DNA of 64,000 bases from Ulva prolifera (Eukaryota; Chlorophyta; Ulvophyceae; Ulvales; Ulvaceae): assembly GCA_023078555.1 (NCBI GenBank), contig CM041199.1, positions 4,717,315 through 4,781,314 of the forward strand, in the 5' to 3' direction. Positions 21,201 to 34,938 of this stretch are shown here, piece by piece; position 1 is the first letter of the stretch; every line of letters begins with the position of its first letter. Position numbers and translations under genes: made by a program. A model generated the notes under the pieces. That model saw nothing but the letters and a program-made list of their open reading frames with translations, did not search any database and was not told the DNA's origin.

Positions 21201-24200
21201 GTGCTCTTGCTGTACAAATACAAATACGCTGTGCCCCCCTTGCTGTGCTGCTGTTACGTAAGTCAGTATACCGTTCCATGTTCCATCGTCCCCACGCATC
21301 TGCATGCAACTACTCCAGACGAAAATCAAATTTGTGCCACAGGGATGCTCAAGCTTAAGCAGGTCACCTGGCATGAATGCGGTGAGATGGCACGTGCATG
21401 CAGGTACTTGGGATTAGCCCACCAAACCAGCCGTGGAAGTTGAGCGCTGCGGCAGCTCCCGAACCCACAGGCGCACCTCCAGATCTGGCCCATGACGCAA
21501 TTCCGCCAGGCTCAAGCCCGCCCATCGCAAGCCCGCCAGTCGCACGCGCGCCAGTCACCAGCCCTCCAGTCGCAAGCGCGCCAGTTGCAAGCCCACCGCC
21601 GCAGCAGTCTGCCCCCGCTGCCGCACCCCCGCCTGTTGCCACACAGCCCGGCAGCTCCGTCACCACACCTGGTGCCGCGACAGGCTCAAGTGCGTTGACA
21701 CTCCATATAGCTCATCATTATGATCATTGCATCAGTAGTCAACAGCCAGCACCCCAGATTCACGGCCGCAGCAAAAGAATCCCAATTCCCATCCCTCGCG
21801 CTGGGCTTTTGTGAGTGCTGTGTGCCATTGCAGGTGAAGCAGGCGACGCTCCTGGCAATGCCGCCCCACGCGGGTCGCCAAATGATAACACAGCCGCTAC
21901 GGCGACCGACCAGCAGACCATTCCTGCTGGAGATGCACGCCCGATCGACAGTTCAGCATCGGCCCGGTCTCCAGCGTCCAGTGATGACAGCAACCAGGCC
22001 GCAATCGGCGGTGGAATTGCTGCAGCTGTGGCCGCTGCCCTCATTGCTGCGCTTGTAGTTCTTTTCATTCGCCGCCGGAGGTCAAGGCCGGAATCCGCTT
22101 CGGCGGTAGGAGGCGGTGCAAAGTCTGCACGTGCACGTGAGGTTGTCACGGTGTCAGGCCCAGACACAGCAGCCAGCAACGGATTCGACGATGGCGGTCA
22201 TGCCGTGATAACGAGTGTGGCGCTCGGTGGCAGCGCTGACCTGAAGAAGGCACTTGTGCCTGCAGCCCCTGCCGCACTGGTAATTGGCCAAGCTGCAGAA
22301 CACGAGCCAGCGGGAGCTGCAGCTGACCTCGGCCACGGCGGACCTGGTCCCGAGGCCACAGCAAGTGGTGCCTTCACAAGCACCGGGGCGGATGATGCAG
22401 TGGAAGCTGCTCAGGATGGCTCTGGGGCCGCCAGCGCGAATTTGAAACCCCCGCCACAGGCCGCTGCAGATGTCAGTGGGCGACCCGCACCGACTCTTGC
22501 CAGTAGTGCTAGTGGACAGCACACGACGGTGGTGTCAGAGACCGCCTCCGCAGGCGTCCGCAGCCAGCCGGCCGGCGGCACAACAACTTTCACAGCTATG
22601 TCAGCGACAGCGACGGGCGTTTACGACACCGCGGTCGCGGCCGCAGAGACGACAGTCGACCAGCAGAAGGAGCGGCTGATGACGGAGCTCGACCACATGC
22701 GGAACCGTAACGAGCACTTCCTGGAGCAGTTTGCGGTGCTGCCGTGGACGGAGCGGCGCGAGGGGGGGCAGGGCGTCGTGCAGTTCATGCGCAGCACGCG
22801 CACCGAGGAGGCCGTTGCCGCGAAGTTCTTCCTCTCGCGCACAGCCTTCGACACCGAGCTGAAGCTGTACCAGGTGCCTGTGCTGCGCAGCATGATGCCG
22901 GCGGTGCGGGTGGAGCTGGGAAACGCGGACGAGGCGGCGCGCAACAGCCGGGGGTACCCATGGCCGCCGTGCATTGTGCTGGAGAAGGGCGAGAGCCTGC
23001 AGGAGTGGAAGGCCAAGACGCAGCCCGCCTTCAGCACCATCCTCGACGTGCGTCCCTGCATCGTGACATGTGCTAACCTCTCACATTCAAGCCGGTTTTG
23101 TATGTTTCTCCACACCATAGCTACACCACGATGCATACAAACGCTCCATGCATCAGGCCATATGCATGCACAGTAGCTACACATATCACACGATGCCGCT
23201 TTCATGCACCTGTGCAAAGCGTGAGCTGCAAGCAACCTCCTGCATGACCAACCATGCACTTGGGATCAGGGTGAAGCGGACGTGGGAGCAGAGAGGAAGG
23301 GGGAAAGTGACGGGGGCCTCACTCAGTGACCACTGTAGAGAGGCACTCGGAAGTCTATGCAATGTGGTTGTGCGGTGGTGGGCAGAAGCGGGGCGGCATT
23401 CGTACGTGTTTGTTTGCAGGCGCTGTGCTTGATCACAGAGCGGCTGGTGCAGCTGCATGGCGCCGGGTGGGTGCACCGCGACCTCAAGCCCGGCAACGTG
23501 CTGCGCCTGCCCGGGCAGCACTCCTGGACACTCATGGACTTTGGCTGCGCCGCCCGCACTGGTGCGACCGATGCATATCCTACTCTGCAGGATGTTGGTC
23601 TCACTTTGTACCCTGAGTGCCCAGCTTGAGGCCTGATCTTCAGGAGATCAAAACATGTGTTCAATTTGCTTTCTACCGGATAGATGCCGACACTTCAACA
23701 ACGATGTTGGGTTCCGACCGACCGCCTCCTCCTATTCGGGCACCACATGTGTACATCAGATCTGACGTTGGTGCATTCGACGGTTGCTTTGACAAATTAG
23801 ATGCGGTGTAGGCGAGTCTGTTTCACTGTCGTTCAGCCCGTCATACGCCCCGCCCGAGGTGGCGCAGGCGGCCGAGCGTGGCGACAAAACCATCACCGCC
23901 GCCGCCTCTGCCGACATGTGGGCGCTCGGCGTCATGGCCTTCGAGCTCCTCACCGGCGCACCCCTCTTCCCGCCGATCACCTCCTCCCGAGAGGCCATCT
24001 GGGCGCAGCTGTGTGGCCGGGAGCTGCTGCCGTGGGAGGAGGGTGCCCCGGGGCAGGCAGGCAAGCTGGCGCAGCTGCGAATTCTGAAGCGCGCGGTGCT
24101 GCACTGCCTGCAGCGGCGGCCGGAGGATCGGCCGACAGCGCAGGAGGTGGTGGTCCACTGGCGCAACCTCTTTGAGTCCCGCACAGCTGCCGGGCAGTCC

Positions 24201-24206
24201 CTGTGA
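15252..24206 (+). CDS. Receptor-like protein kinase 2, tandem paralogue of kinase 1
   Basis: Eight exons with the same phases as kinase 1: 15252-15386, 18752-19036, 19513-20002, 20645-21021, 21404-21689, 21834-23047, 23420-23561 and 23812-24206; joined they give 1107 residues. Exon 1 encodes a signal peptide (MACSTAVLLCCSLALITQL). Exons 2-4 are beta-helix-like (RFVDCVFARNN, WLQSCSFVNNT); exon 3 is largely unalignable to kinase 1 in its middle. A Pro-rich stalk precedes a membrane helix near 580-602. Kinase residues: Lys 855, HRD Asp 950, DFG Asp 969, YAPPE and DMWALGV, all intact. The exon 7 protein is identical to kinase 1 and its DNA differs by about four synonymous bases. Intron 1 holds a 142-bp retroelement tail and a hAT-like element; intron 2 holds a 78-bp insertion. 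It is probably expressed as a functional receptor; the ligand is unknown. Confidence 0.85.
15861..16002 (-). mobile_element. 142-bp 5'-truncated LINE tail (or SINE-like copy) with target-site duplication
   Basis: The insert is bounded by perfect 14-bp direct repeats CGCCCCAAATGCTG at 15847-15860 and 16003-16016. Read on the minus strand its 3' terminus is …CACTCTTTTGTAACA. The 5' part includes a GT-rich tract and a block ending in the 'rightward' complement of ACAACCGCACTCACAACTC, which recurs next to the (GT)n array at 32.3 kb. It sits in intron 1 of kinase gene 2. Confidence 0.75.
16298..17204. mobile_element. Non-autonomous hAT-like DNA transposon
   Basis: The 907-bp element starts CAGGGCTCTACA and ends with the exact complement TGTAGAGCCCTG. 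It is flanked on both sides by the same 8-bp sequence CTCGTGAG (16290-16297 and 17205-17212). An 8-bp duplication with CAGGG termini is the hAT pattern. Subterminal regions are full of GTCGGG / CCCGAC motifs and a repeated CCCGAAAAGCACC, typical of transposase-binding sites. No transposase frame was found, so it must be mobilised in trans. It lies in intron 1 of kinase gene 2. Confidence 0.82.
19413..19490 (+). mobile_element. 78-bp retroelement-tail insertion beside an exon
   Basis: Flanked by perfect 17-bp direct repeats ACACATGCGTGCCTGTG (19396-19412 and 19491-19507). The insert contains two near-tandem copies of a GGCTGGGCCGGGTCCGATGG-type unit. That unit also occurs in reverse orientation at about 25464-25512 inside the LINE. 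The right duplication ends 5 bp before exon 3 of kinase gene 2. Confidence 0.75.
20455..20482. repeat. Perfect 28-bp palindrome
   Basis: AGTACACGTGATCA followed by its exact complement, within intron 3 of kinase gene 2. It has two CACGTG cores and a central TGATCA-type site. Confidence 0.9.
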
Positions 24207-24975
24207 TGTACAGAAAAAGAAAACAAGTGCACGAGCGGAGGACTTGTCGCATCGTGATGCCGCGTCCCATGCGATGTCATTGCCACACCGCCACACACCG
24301 GTGATTGCGGGGGTGATTCAGCAGGTTGGCGTGAGTATGGCATGCTGGCCGGGCCGCTCGGCGCATGGTGCATGCGGGTGGAGCAGTTCTCCCTGTTGCT
24401 GCACATCTGTGCGGCAGAGGAGGTGGAGGCTGTTTGCACAACCGCACGATATCAACATGCGCATAAGTTTGTTCAAGTTTTTTCGGTGTGTGATTTGCAT
24501 ATACCCATATGGGTACCCATATGGGTTGATTGATTTCGGCAGACATGTACAGGCCAGCAGGCTGGCACAGCAGGAGTGACTGGCCGGACACCTCTCTTCC
24601 GAGGCAAGAGGCTGCATCCTACTGACTAGCCATAGCTGTTCCAGTTGATGTGTTGCTCAGATTAGACGTTACAGGCAATCACACAAGGAGGCAATGTGAC
24701 CACACGACATGCAGTCGTGAGCACCCTGAGGGGCAATTGCTTGCCCTTGAGCACCTGACCACAGTATCTCTTTCTGGGCCATGTTGTCGTCGTCCAGTGG
24801 CGTTTTGACTGGTGCTGAGAGCAAGCACTGCTCCAACCTGGAATGCTATGAAGTCAGCAAAAACAGGCTGTGAGAAAACTGCAATATTTGATGGCAGGAC
24901 TACAAAAACTACGCCATAGAGAGTTTCTACAGCTGCAGCATTGCCTTGTTTGTTTTGTACTGGTAAGCGCAGCGA
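24207..24975. other. Intergenic, nothing recognised
   Basis: Downstream of kinase gene 2. The only structure noted is a 24-bp palindromic repeat of ACCCATATGGGT at 24504-24527. Confidence 0.5.
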
Positions 24976-24987
24976 TATGGGAACGGG

Positions 24988-26089
24988 TGTTACAAGGACA
25001 AAGGCAGCAAGGCGGGCAGCACCGCGAAAGGAGCAAGCAGACGAAGCAAACACCAAGACACCCACGAACATCTCACCCATCACCGGCGTAGCAAGCGACA
25101 CAGATCCGAAGACCGCCAAGCACACACCCACACACCAGCACACACACGCACAGACCCACACGCCCACAAACCCAAACCCACACACGCGCACGCACAAACC
25201 CCACGGCCGACACACAACATCACAACCACCAGCACCACAACGCCCGCCGCCGGACGACAGGGCCAAACCCAACACACTGCTGCCTGAGGCCGCCCATCAT
25301 GGCCGCCCGATTGCCGGGGGCCGCCCTGGCCCCGAGACCCACCCCCACCCCACCAAGCCACAGCACACCACGCCAGCCCGGCACACCGCCGCGCAGCCCC
25401 ACCGGCCCACGCCGCACCGCACCCAGGACACTGCATCGCCCAAGCCGTTCCGCAGTCCCCGCACATGCCAACGAAGGCATCCCGCACACCCATCGGACCC
25501 GGCCCAGCTGGAGTCAGAGGCCACAGGTCGGTGGCGTCAAGCGGACGGGGCGCCCAAGGGGCACCCCACCGCTCAGGCCGGATGGCCTGTAAGCGGCGAG
25601 AGGTCATCAGACGGGACTGTGAGTCCCGCCAAAACTGCCTTGCCCGCGTGACGTGCCATCAGCGGAGCCGCGGCGCGCACCTGGCGCGCCACTGCACGAC
25701 AGAGCGTCGTCGAGAGATCGCGCATTGCGTTCTCCAGGAAACGCCGCCGAGAGGCCGCGCCAGACCCTGCAGCCACATCAGCAAGCCTGTTGAGGAATGC
25801 AAAGGCGGCCGGGCCAACACGGCCGTACGTCTCATGCGTCAGCGGGACCAGCGTGAACGCGCCCGCGCCGGCCCGGCCGTACTTTTCGCGTTTGCGCCGG
25901 TCGGCGGCCTCTGCCGAGGCACCGTCGCGGAGCGCCGCGGCGCTGACGTTCGAGGAAGCCAGCGGGTGGGTGACGCACACGTCGCCGATGACCGGCGCGC
26001 CCGGGAAGAACGCGAGGATGTCGCCCCGCTGTGCGGGTCTGCGGGACCGGGGCACTGCCTGCGACGGGGCAGCTGGTGCTTGGACCGAC
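24988..26089 (-). mobile_element. 5'-truncated LINE with target-site duplication
   Basis: The element lies between direct repeats TATGGGAACGGG (24976-24987 and 26090-26101; the match extends to 15 bp because the element terminus also begins TGT). Minus orientation: a C-terminal nuclease-like frame at 26055-25573, then a long G/T-rich 3' region, then a terminus …TTGTAACA like that of the small LINE tails. No reverse transcriptase remains. Confidence 0.65.
25573..26055 (-). pseudogene. C-terminal end of a LINE polyprotein, PD-(D/E)XK-like nuclease domain
   Basis: An open frame of 160 codons. The pattern GDIL...GDVCVTHPL, then an Ala/Gly-rich helix, K..KYGR, and an F.LVPL..ETYGRVGP block is the arrangement I know from the C-terminal domain of many algal and protist non-LTR retrotransposon proteins, probably a restriction-like endonuclease fold. 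The residues I take as the active-site set are D (GDV), the preceding acidic GD and the downstream K. The frame begins abruptly inside the domain at the truncation point, so this is a fragment. Calling it nuclease rests on family resemblance, not on a full motif. Confidence 0.5.
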
Positions 26090-26101
26090 TATGGGAACGG
26101 G

Positions 26102-26869
26102 TGTACACAGAAATGAACCAGGCAAGGCATGTCCGCGGACAATGAAATTGAGTGTGCTTGTCATGTCGCACGGTACATGAACATCACCTATCTCCGGCGA
26201 TGGACCTCACTGTCGAGACCAGGCTGCAGTATGACTCGTAGTCTTGGGTGAAAAATCTCGCGCAGCTCCAGCGGATCCGCCCGGACCAAGTACTACTGCA
26301 GGTACAGGCGATGCTGCGGTGCAAGCCTGACGAGGCGCATACACAGCGTTCAGGCACAAGATCCTTGACAAACGACTCACACTGGCGAATTACGTGAGGA
26401 TAAGGATCAACGGAAGGAATAGTGCTGAGTTGGAAGATCGCAGCTGACCATGTCACACCTTCGACGGCCACAAGCGGTGATGACGTTCCAGTCCAGGTCG
26501 GCTGAAACCCACACTCGGCTGAATTGTTAGGCCAGATATATTCATTGGCTCGGAATCTATGATAGCATTTCCTACAGCGTTCCCTCACCAAGCGTATCGA
26601 ATACAACGTCAAGTACTTAAATCAAAGCGGTGTCTACAGTCCCAAGGTATGGTGCCTCCAGCAAGCATTTGAAGACATGAGTAACGATAGCATTCTTTGC
26701 TCGTTGGTGGCCTGATCGCACACGACATTTATCACTGGTGGAGGAGCGCATGTTTCGTGCAGCACTGGTCGTAATTTGAACCATGGGGTACAAGCACTCG
26801 ACCTCTACACCGTCAACTTTTTTCAGGCTCTAAGTCCACCGAACATCAGTCGCCGAGAAAGAGTCTAAC
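26102..26869. other. Intergenic region before the CBM1/PAN-like gene
   Basis: No coding signal was recognised. A 142-codon minus-strand frame (26184-26612) shows no domain or splice support. The promoter of the gene starting at 26870 must lie here, but I see no clear TATA box. Confidence 0.45.
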
Positions 26870-29766
26870 ATGATGATCTCGCCGGTGTTGTGGGCGTTAC
26901 TTCCCCTGGCCGGACGAGCAGTCGCGGGTGTGTTGACAGCAACAGCACACAGCAATAGCGTGCTGTGAAAGACCAAATGAAAAAGAAGAAGCTGTTTGAC
27001 ATACTATATGTCGTTGAATCACACACTCCGATGATCAATGCGGAATATACTCAGCGCAACCGGACCGGCTCCGCCATTGCACACGCTCGAGTGCTGCCAC
27101 CCGCGCGTCCGTGAGAACACCGCCATGACTTGGATGCAGGAGACAGTGATTCATGTTCCGGAGGCTGCGTTGGCAACTGGGACAGGTGTGCTGGCAGAGG
27201 CATCTCCTCTCCACGTCAGTGCTGCAGCGATGACTTCGTCTGTGTACAGAAGAACTCCTTCTTCTCGCAGTGCAGACCTGCAGACATCGATCCCCCAAGT
27301 AGCTGGGATGGCCTGATTCTGACTTGTTCTGGTGCGATACTTGCATAATCAATTTTCACGACCAGGCCATGCCAAACGCCCTGAGGTTGCCCTCACATCA
27401 CTGCCAATGTAGGTATGACTCAGCATGTGAATATCCTTCCATGAGTTGTGAATGTACAACTCCCAAAGGACAAAGTGCACAGAATGCAAATGGCCGTGCA
27501 TTGGGCGACGAGATCATGCCATCTGCTCTGCCATCAACCCATGCCTGACAGGCGCCAGCGATAACATCATGTCAAAAGCATCGATGCAGGCGCGTGCATA
27601 CAGCGGAAGTGATTCATACGGCGGTAGTGAACGTCAAATTGGCTGCTTGTGCACATACTTTCTCGCTCAGCAAGCGGGGGCACTTGACCTCACCACAAGC
27701 AGCTCACCAAAGCAGCCCCCAGACGTCTCTCCGCAAGCCGTACCTCCACCCACAAGTGTTCACAACTTGCATTGCTCGTTACACGTACTCCAGCTAACTG
27801 TGGACTCATCAATGTACCCGTAACAAGTTAGAAGTCATCCCGCCACAGATGTACCGGCGATGAGCTCGAGCCACATTCTGCTCTGCAGGATCACCTGCGA
27901 TGTGATCCTTCCCCACCCACCCACAACTTGACTCGCGGTTTGTTTTCATGTTTTGCGTTTCTTAGATCCGGCATCTTCAGCCGTGTGTCTAATGCACAAG
28001 GCCCCCGCCTCCCCACCCCCACTCCGCACCCACCGCAACACCCACACTCACAACTCAGGCCACAGCACTCAAACACGCCATGAGAACCACGACCAGCAGT
28101 GAGAACCACGACCAGCAGTGCTGCTGCAGATGGGGGCAGCGACTGTGCGGACCCCGCGGCGGTAACGATCAAGTGGGTGCAAGTCGACGCCGGCTCGGGC
28201 ACGAACTTCGACCTCGGGCTCAACCTCGGCTCGACGCAGGAGCTCGACGGCTGCGCCGAGGCGTGCGCCGACAACGACGAATGCGTCGCGTTCTCGGAGT
28301 ATGAGTTTGGCCGCGGCGGCGAACGGTGTGCCCCCCACATGGGCAGGAGCTGCGCCCCTTCGCTGTGCCCTGCCTGTCCAGGCCAACCTATTCCATGGAT
28401 GGTCTTTCCCCTCCCCACTCCGTCCTCCATCGACTACCAGCGTACGAGTCATCTGTTCAGAACACCCCGTTTGAAACCTTCTCTGCCCAGTGCTGTGCCT
28501 TACGCACATGGCCGCGTGTACCAGCGCTGGGCTTGCAAAGACGTTGCCGTACAGGCAAATGTATTTGTATATAGCACCGCGGGGATGCTTAGTCTCACGT
28601 GTGTGATTCTAGTACGGCTGCACCCTTGGTGTGTTCATTGGTTACTAGCGAGGCAGGTGGGATGGATTCACGGGAGCCGGCCCGCCGAGTGCTGCTTGCA
28701 GCCGCACAAGCCGACTGCCGTCGCTGGACAGCCCTAAGTTGGCCCCTGACGCTCCATTAAAACTGGCCGTCGAGGAGTGTATAGCGAGGGTGTGCAGTTT
28801 CATGCAGTTTCACATGTGTGTGGCTCTAGCATGGCTACTCACTGGTGAGTTCTTTTGTCATCACCCAGGCAGGCGGGATTGCGTCACGAGAGCCGGCCTG
28901 CCGATTGCTGCTCGCAGCCGCAACAGCCGCCTGCCGTTGATGGACAGCCGCAACTCTCTATCACAACTGCCTCGTGAGAAAGGACAGCGAGGGCGAGGTG
29001 TGCAGGTGCGAGCTGTGGGCGCGCGGCCTCATCGCCACGGCGCCGCTGATCAACGACGTCGACAACGAGCCTAACCTCGAGCCGTCCCTCTTCACCAACA
29101 TCTCCTTCGTAAAGTGCTTCGAGCCCCCCGCCCGTGCGCTGTCCCCCCTGACTGCTCCTGTTGATGCTGCTGAGCACATGCATGTGCATCTCCCAAGTAA
29201 TTGCGATGTGTTGTGCCGCCTGGCTCCTTGCAAGTACGCGGAAAGAAACCAAAAAAAACCCAGCACCTCTGTACCACACCATCGTCGGCATCCGTACCCG
29301 ATGTTGAGACTGGCGAGACGCCTCAATCAGGCATTGGTGCGAAAGCAGAGTGGAGGCGAGTGTGCATGCATGCATACACCTGTGTTGCGGTGCAGTGTGT
29401 GACCCGGCCACGGAGGTGCGCGCGATCGGCGCGGACGCCGGCCCCTTCTTCAAGTACAGAGAGGCCGGCGGCGGCGGCTTTGACCGCAACCGCGCCGCGA
29501 CCTTCTACACCTCCGGCGACGCCGACGACGCCCTCACGGCATGCATCACCGTCTGCCGCCTCTCGCAGTCCCCGCCCGCCTTCAACGACGTGCTCAACTG
29601 CATCGGCTTCGCGCTCGACGTCGAGGAAGTCGGCGGGGCGCAGCGCACGCTGTGCACGCTGCTGTACAACAACTCCGGCGTCATGACAGGGTACGAGCCG
29701 ACGGCGGAGTCGCGCATCTTCACACTGGACGACTGCCCGACGAGCACAGAACTTGGGGGGATGTGA
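26870..29766 (+). CDS. Secreted cysteine-rich protein with CBM1-like and PAN-like segments
   Basis: Five exons, all introns in phase 1: 26870-26927, 27140-27331, 28130-28327, 28948-29133 and 29396-29766; joined they give 334 residues. Exon 1 encodes MMISPVLWALLPLAGRAVA, a signal peptide ending in A.A. Exon 2 encodes a fungal-type cellulose-binding (CBM1-like) module: paired Cys, WDRCAGRG, a CC pair, then the C-terminal FFSQC signature with an aromatic before SQC. Exons 3-5 carry Cys-paired segments of PAN/apple type (CAEACADNDECVAF; CITVCRLS...NCIGFAL). No membrane helix or anchor follows, so the protein should be secreted to the wall or matrix. Symmetric phase-1 introns are typical of shuffled extracellular modules. 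What is seen: frames, signal peptide, cysteines. Cellulose or chitin binding is inferred. The exon 3 donor (GTGCCC) and the final stop are the weakest points. Confidence 0.6.
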
Positions 29767-31959
29767 CGCATGATGTACATGCATGTGTGGTACACCTGTT
29801 GACGCCGAGCGTCAACAGGCCGGCAGGGATGTTGGGGCATGGAGCGTGTGAGGTGGATGTTTGGCTCTGTGCATGCGGAGGCATGCACTGACTGGACGGC
29901 AGCAGCCATGCCCGGCATGGCGCCTGGGACTCCCAGCAGCTTGACGAAGATGCCCTCTTGTCAACCTTCAGCAGTATTCAGCAATTTGTGGTAGGATCGT
30001 ACCACGCCATGGCCAGGCAGTCTGTCGAAGAGTGTTTGCCCCGCAGAGCAGTTTCGACCCTGCTGGGTGCTGCCTTGTTGCTTGTAGACCCGGATGCTTA
30101 GATTCGAGCCGTATGGCTGGTATTGACTTTCGCTACTCAGTCGAGCGCTCCTGACTAGCAAATAGAGAGCCACGCTGCGGCTGTTGTTCCAATTGGTTGT
30201 TGAATGGGCGGCAGTGATTTTCTTGTGTAGTGGTAAAAATAAACTACACAAAAAAGGTAGTGCTGTGGGTGCATGCTTGCGCGTGCACCGGGACAGACTC
30301 CCCACATCACATGGCGTGGGACTCTGCTACGGTGCCCAGATGGCACAGCACATGGAGATGTGTTCACTCCGTCTTCTAACCGGCTGCGTGCTCTGTCAAC
30401 CGTCTCAGCGACTGCAGGAGCTGCCCAAGCATGTTCGGATGTCGGAGCTGTCAATGTCGAAATGGACGTGGCGACATAATCATGTGAACAGACTGTCATA
30501 CGTACCCAGAAATCCCCACCAAAGACACAACGACAGCAAGTCTCTGATATGTTTCCCAGATGCATGCGCGCTGCTCCCCCATTCTTTTCAGTCTCATTGG
30601 AATTGCTGGTGGACACCCCCGGCCGTTTCACGAGCCTTGTACTATGAATCACCTGGACGTACACTATGATATTAATCACACAGTGTGGCGCACACATGTG
30701 CACCCTCGCATGCATTACTCCAGCCTATCAGGTGGTCCAGGAGGTTCTGAACGTCGACTTGCACTCACGCATGCCTCAGGCAAAGGCAAAGATGATTCCA
30801 TATGCATATGGCCATGCATGGCGCTCACCATGCGAAGGCACGCTGCTCCCAGCCCCCGGGGTGATGGCCACCACGTGAAGGAAAGCAACATAATTTATAT
30901 AAAATTGCCTGCGTACACATGCTCAGGGCGTGCTTTGTCCTGTGCCGATCGGCGGATCATCGTGATAACGGCGCTGCCATGTTGCTCCGCCGCTCAGGGC
31001 TGATCTGTTGGGGGGCGAGAGTGAAGCGGGGGACGGCTGCGGTGGGGGGAGTGGGTTGGGGTCTGGCAGGGGGGCGCGGCGGCTTGTTGTGCTATGGACA
31101 TCGCTCGTGCATGCACGACATGCATGTTGCACTGGCAGCCCTCTTCGGTGTGTGGCCAAGTGTGCGCTGAAGCGCATGAGGACACCAACTGCAGCTGACT
31201 TGGTGGATTGAAAGACCTTACATGGTCAAGTGAGACCAAGGGGCAGCCTGAGGGCTGAGCTCAGCTTGATCAAGTTCAATGGATTATGACTGTAGAAGCC
31301 TAGGTCTGTGTCCACGCACATCCTGACATCCTGTCATAATGACATGATTTGCCTTCCAGAGGACGATCTCCGGCGCGCAGGAACGTGATTGTACAATCAC
31401 GTGCACCTGCTCGTAGCTTCGTAGCTGGGTGATTGCGTGGAGCTCCTCTTGAAGTGTGCCAACCAATATGTATATGAGATTCTCATTGATTGGCAGCTGC
31501 AGAGATACATGTAGTTACAAAGGACAGCGGCCGGGTATCGGGCCGTGCCTAGGAATCCATCCGCAAATCCACTCACTCAGTCATGGCGCTAGGCCGGGTA
31601 CGAGCACGTACCACAGCCCTGCCGGTGATGCCATGGCCAGCGCTAGCCAAAGATTGAAGCCCCGCGCGCACGTAAGTATATCTCTTGTATGCAGCTCCAG
31701 CGATGTGGTACAGGCCTAGCTTGGCCAAAATTTGAGCGAGCATAGAATGCAAAAAAGCCACAAAGTGTAGCAACTGGTCAATGGAGATCCTCGTCGCCAA
31801 AACGCTTACTGACGCTTGTACGTCCACAGGGGGAAACACAAGCACGTGCCGTCAGCGCAGGTAAGCGCATCGTAGTAAGCGGTCAACTGTGCTGGTCGAG
31901 CTGATAACTGCGGGCCAGCTCTCCTGCACTCCTGGAAACCATAGATGTGAAAGTGCATG
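29767..31959. other. Intergenic region, no gene recognised
   Basis: Overlapping short frames on both strands, none with a domain, signal peptide or matching splice sites. Contains a G-rich stretch at 31006-31080. Confidence 0.5.
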
Positions 31960-32324
31960 TACATTAACAGGCATGTTGGTTGGCAGCGGGCTCCTTGGTT
32001 TGCGCCTGCGCCCCGCTTACTCCGTGCCCGTCGACTGCTCGAGTAACTGCGATTCTGTGCAAGCAACCTGCCGCAACCACCCCGTCTCCGCCTCTTCCCC
32101 CGCCTCCTGGCCTCGCAGGCGCAGCAGCCAAGCAGTCTGCTACCCGCCGGCCACATCGCCAAGCCGCAGCAGCCGCCGGCGCACCCCCCCCCTGCACAGG
32201 CCAGTGGGGGCATGCACGGGCGGCAGCGCCAAGCAGCAACGTGCCCGGCGGGGCGGTCAGAAGAAAGGCAAGGGACGGGGAGCAGGCAGGCAGTCGCATC
32301 AGGCCCCCGCAGGGGTTGCGGTAT

Positions 32325-34938
<2,614 letters not shown>

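Larger units (their letters stand above)
13380..24206 (+). repeat. Tandem segmental duplication, unit 2
   Basis: Head-to-tail partner of 3680-13136. It begins about 240 bp after the stop codon of kinase gene 1. It is longer than unit 1 mainly because intron 1 of its kinase gene is 3.4 kb instead of 1.2 kb and holds two transposon insertions. Confidence 0.9.

Noticed and set aside
24941..25651. 236-codon plus-strand frame rich in Pro, His and Thr
   Set aside because: Low-complexity CA-rich DNA; it is the antisense of the LINE 3' region and nuclease frame.
26184..26612. 142-codon minus-strand frame
   Set aside because: No domain, signal peptide or splice support; composition looks random.
27960..28080. 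Possible further LINE-tail copy in intron 2 of the CBM1/PAN-like gene (ACACTCACAACTCAGG)
   Set aside because: Only about 20 of 27 bases agree and no terminus or target duplication is visible.
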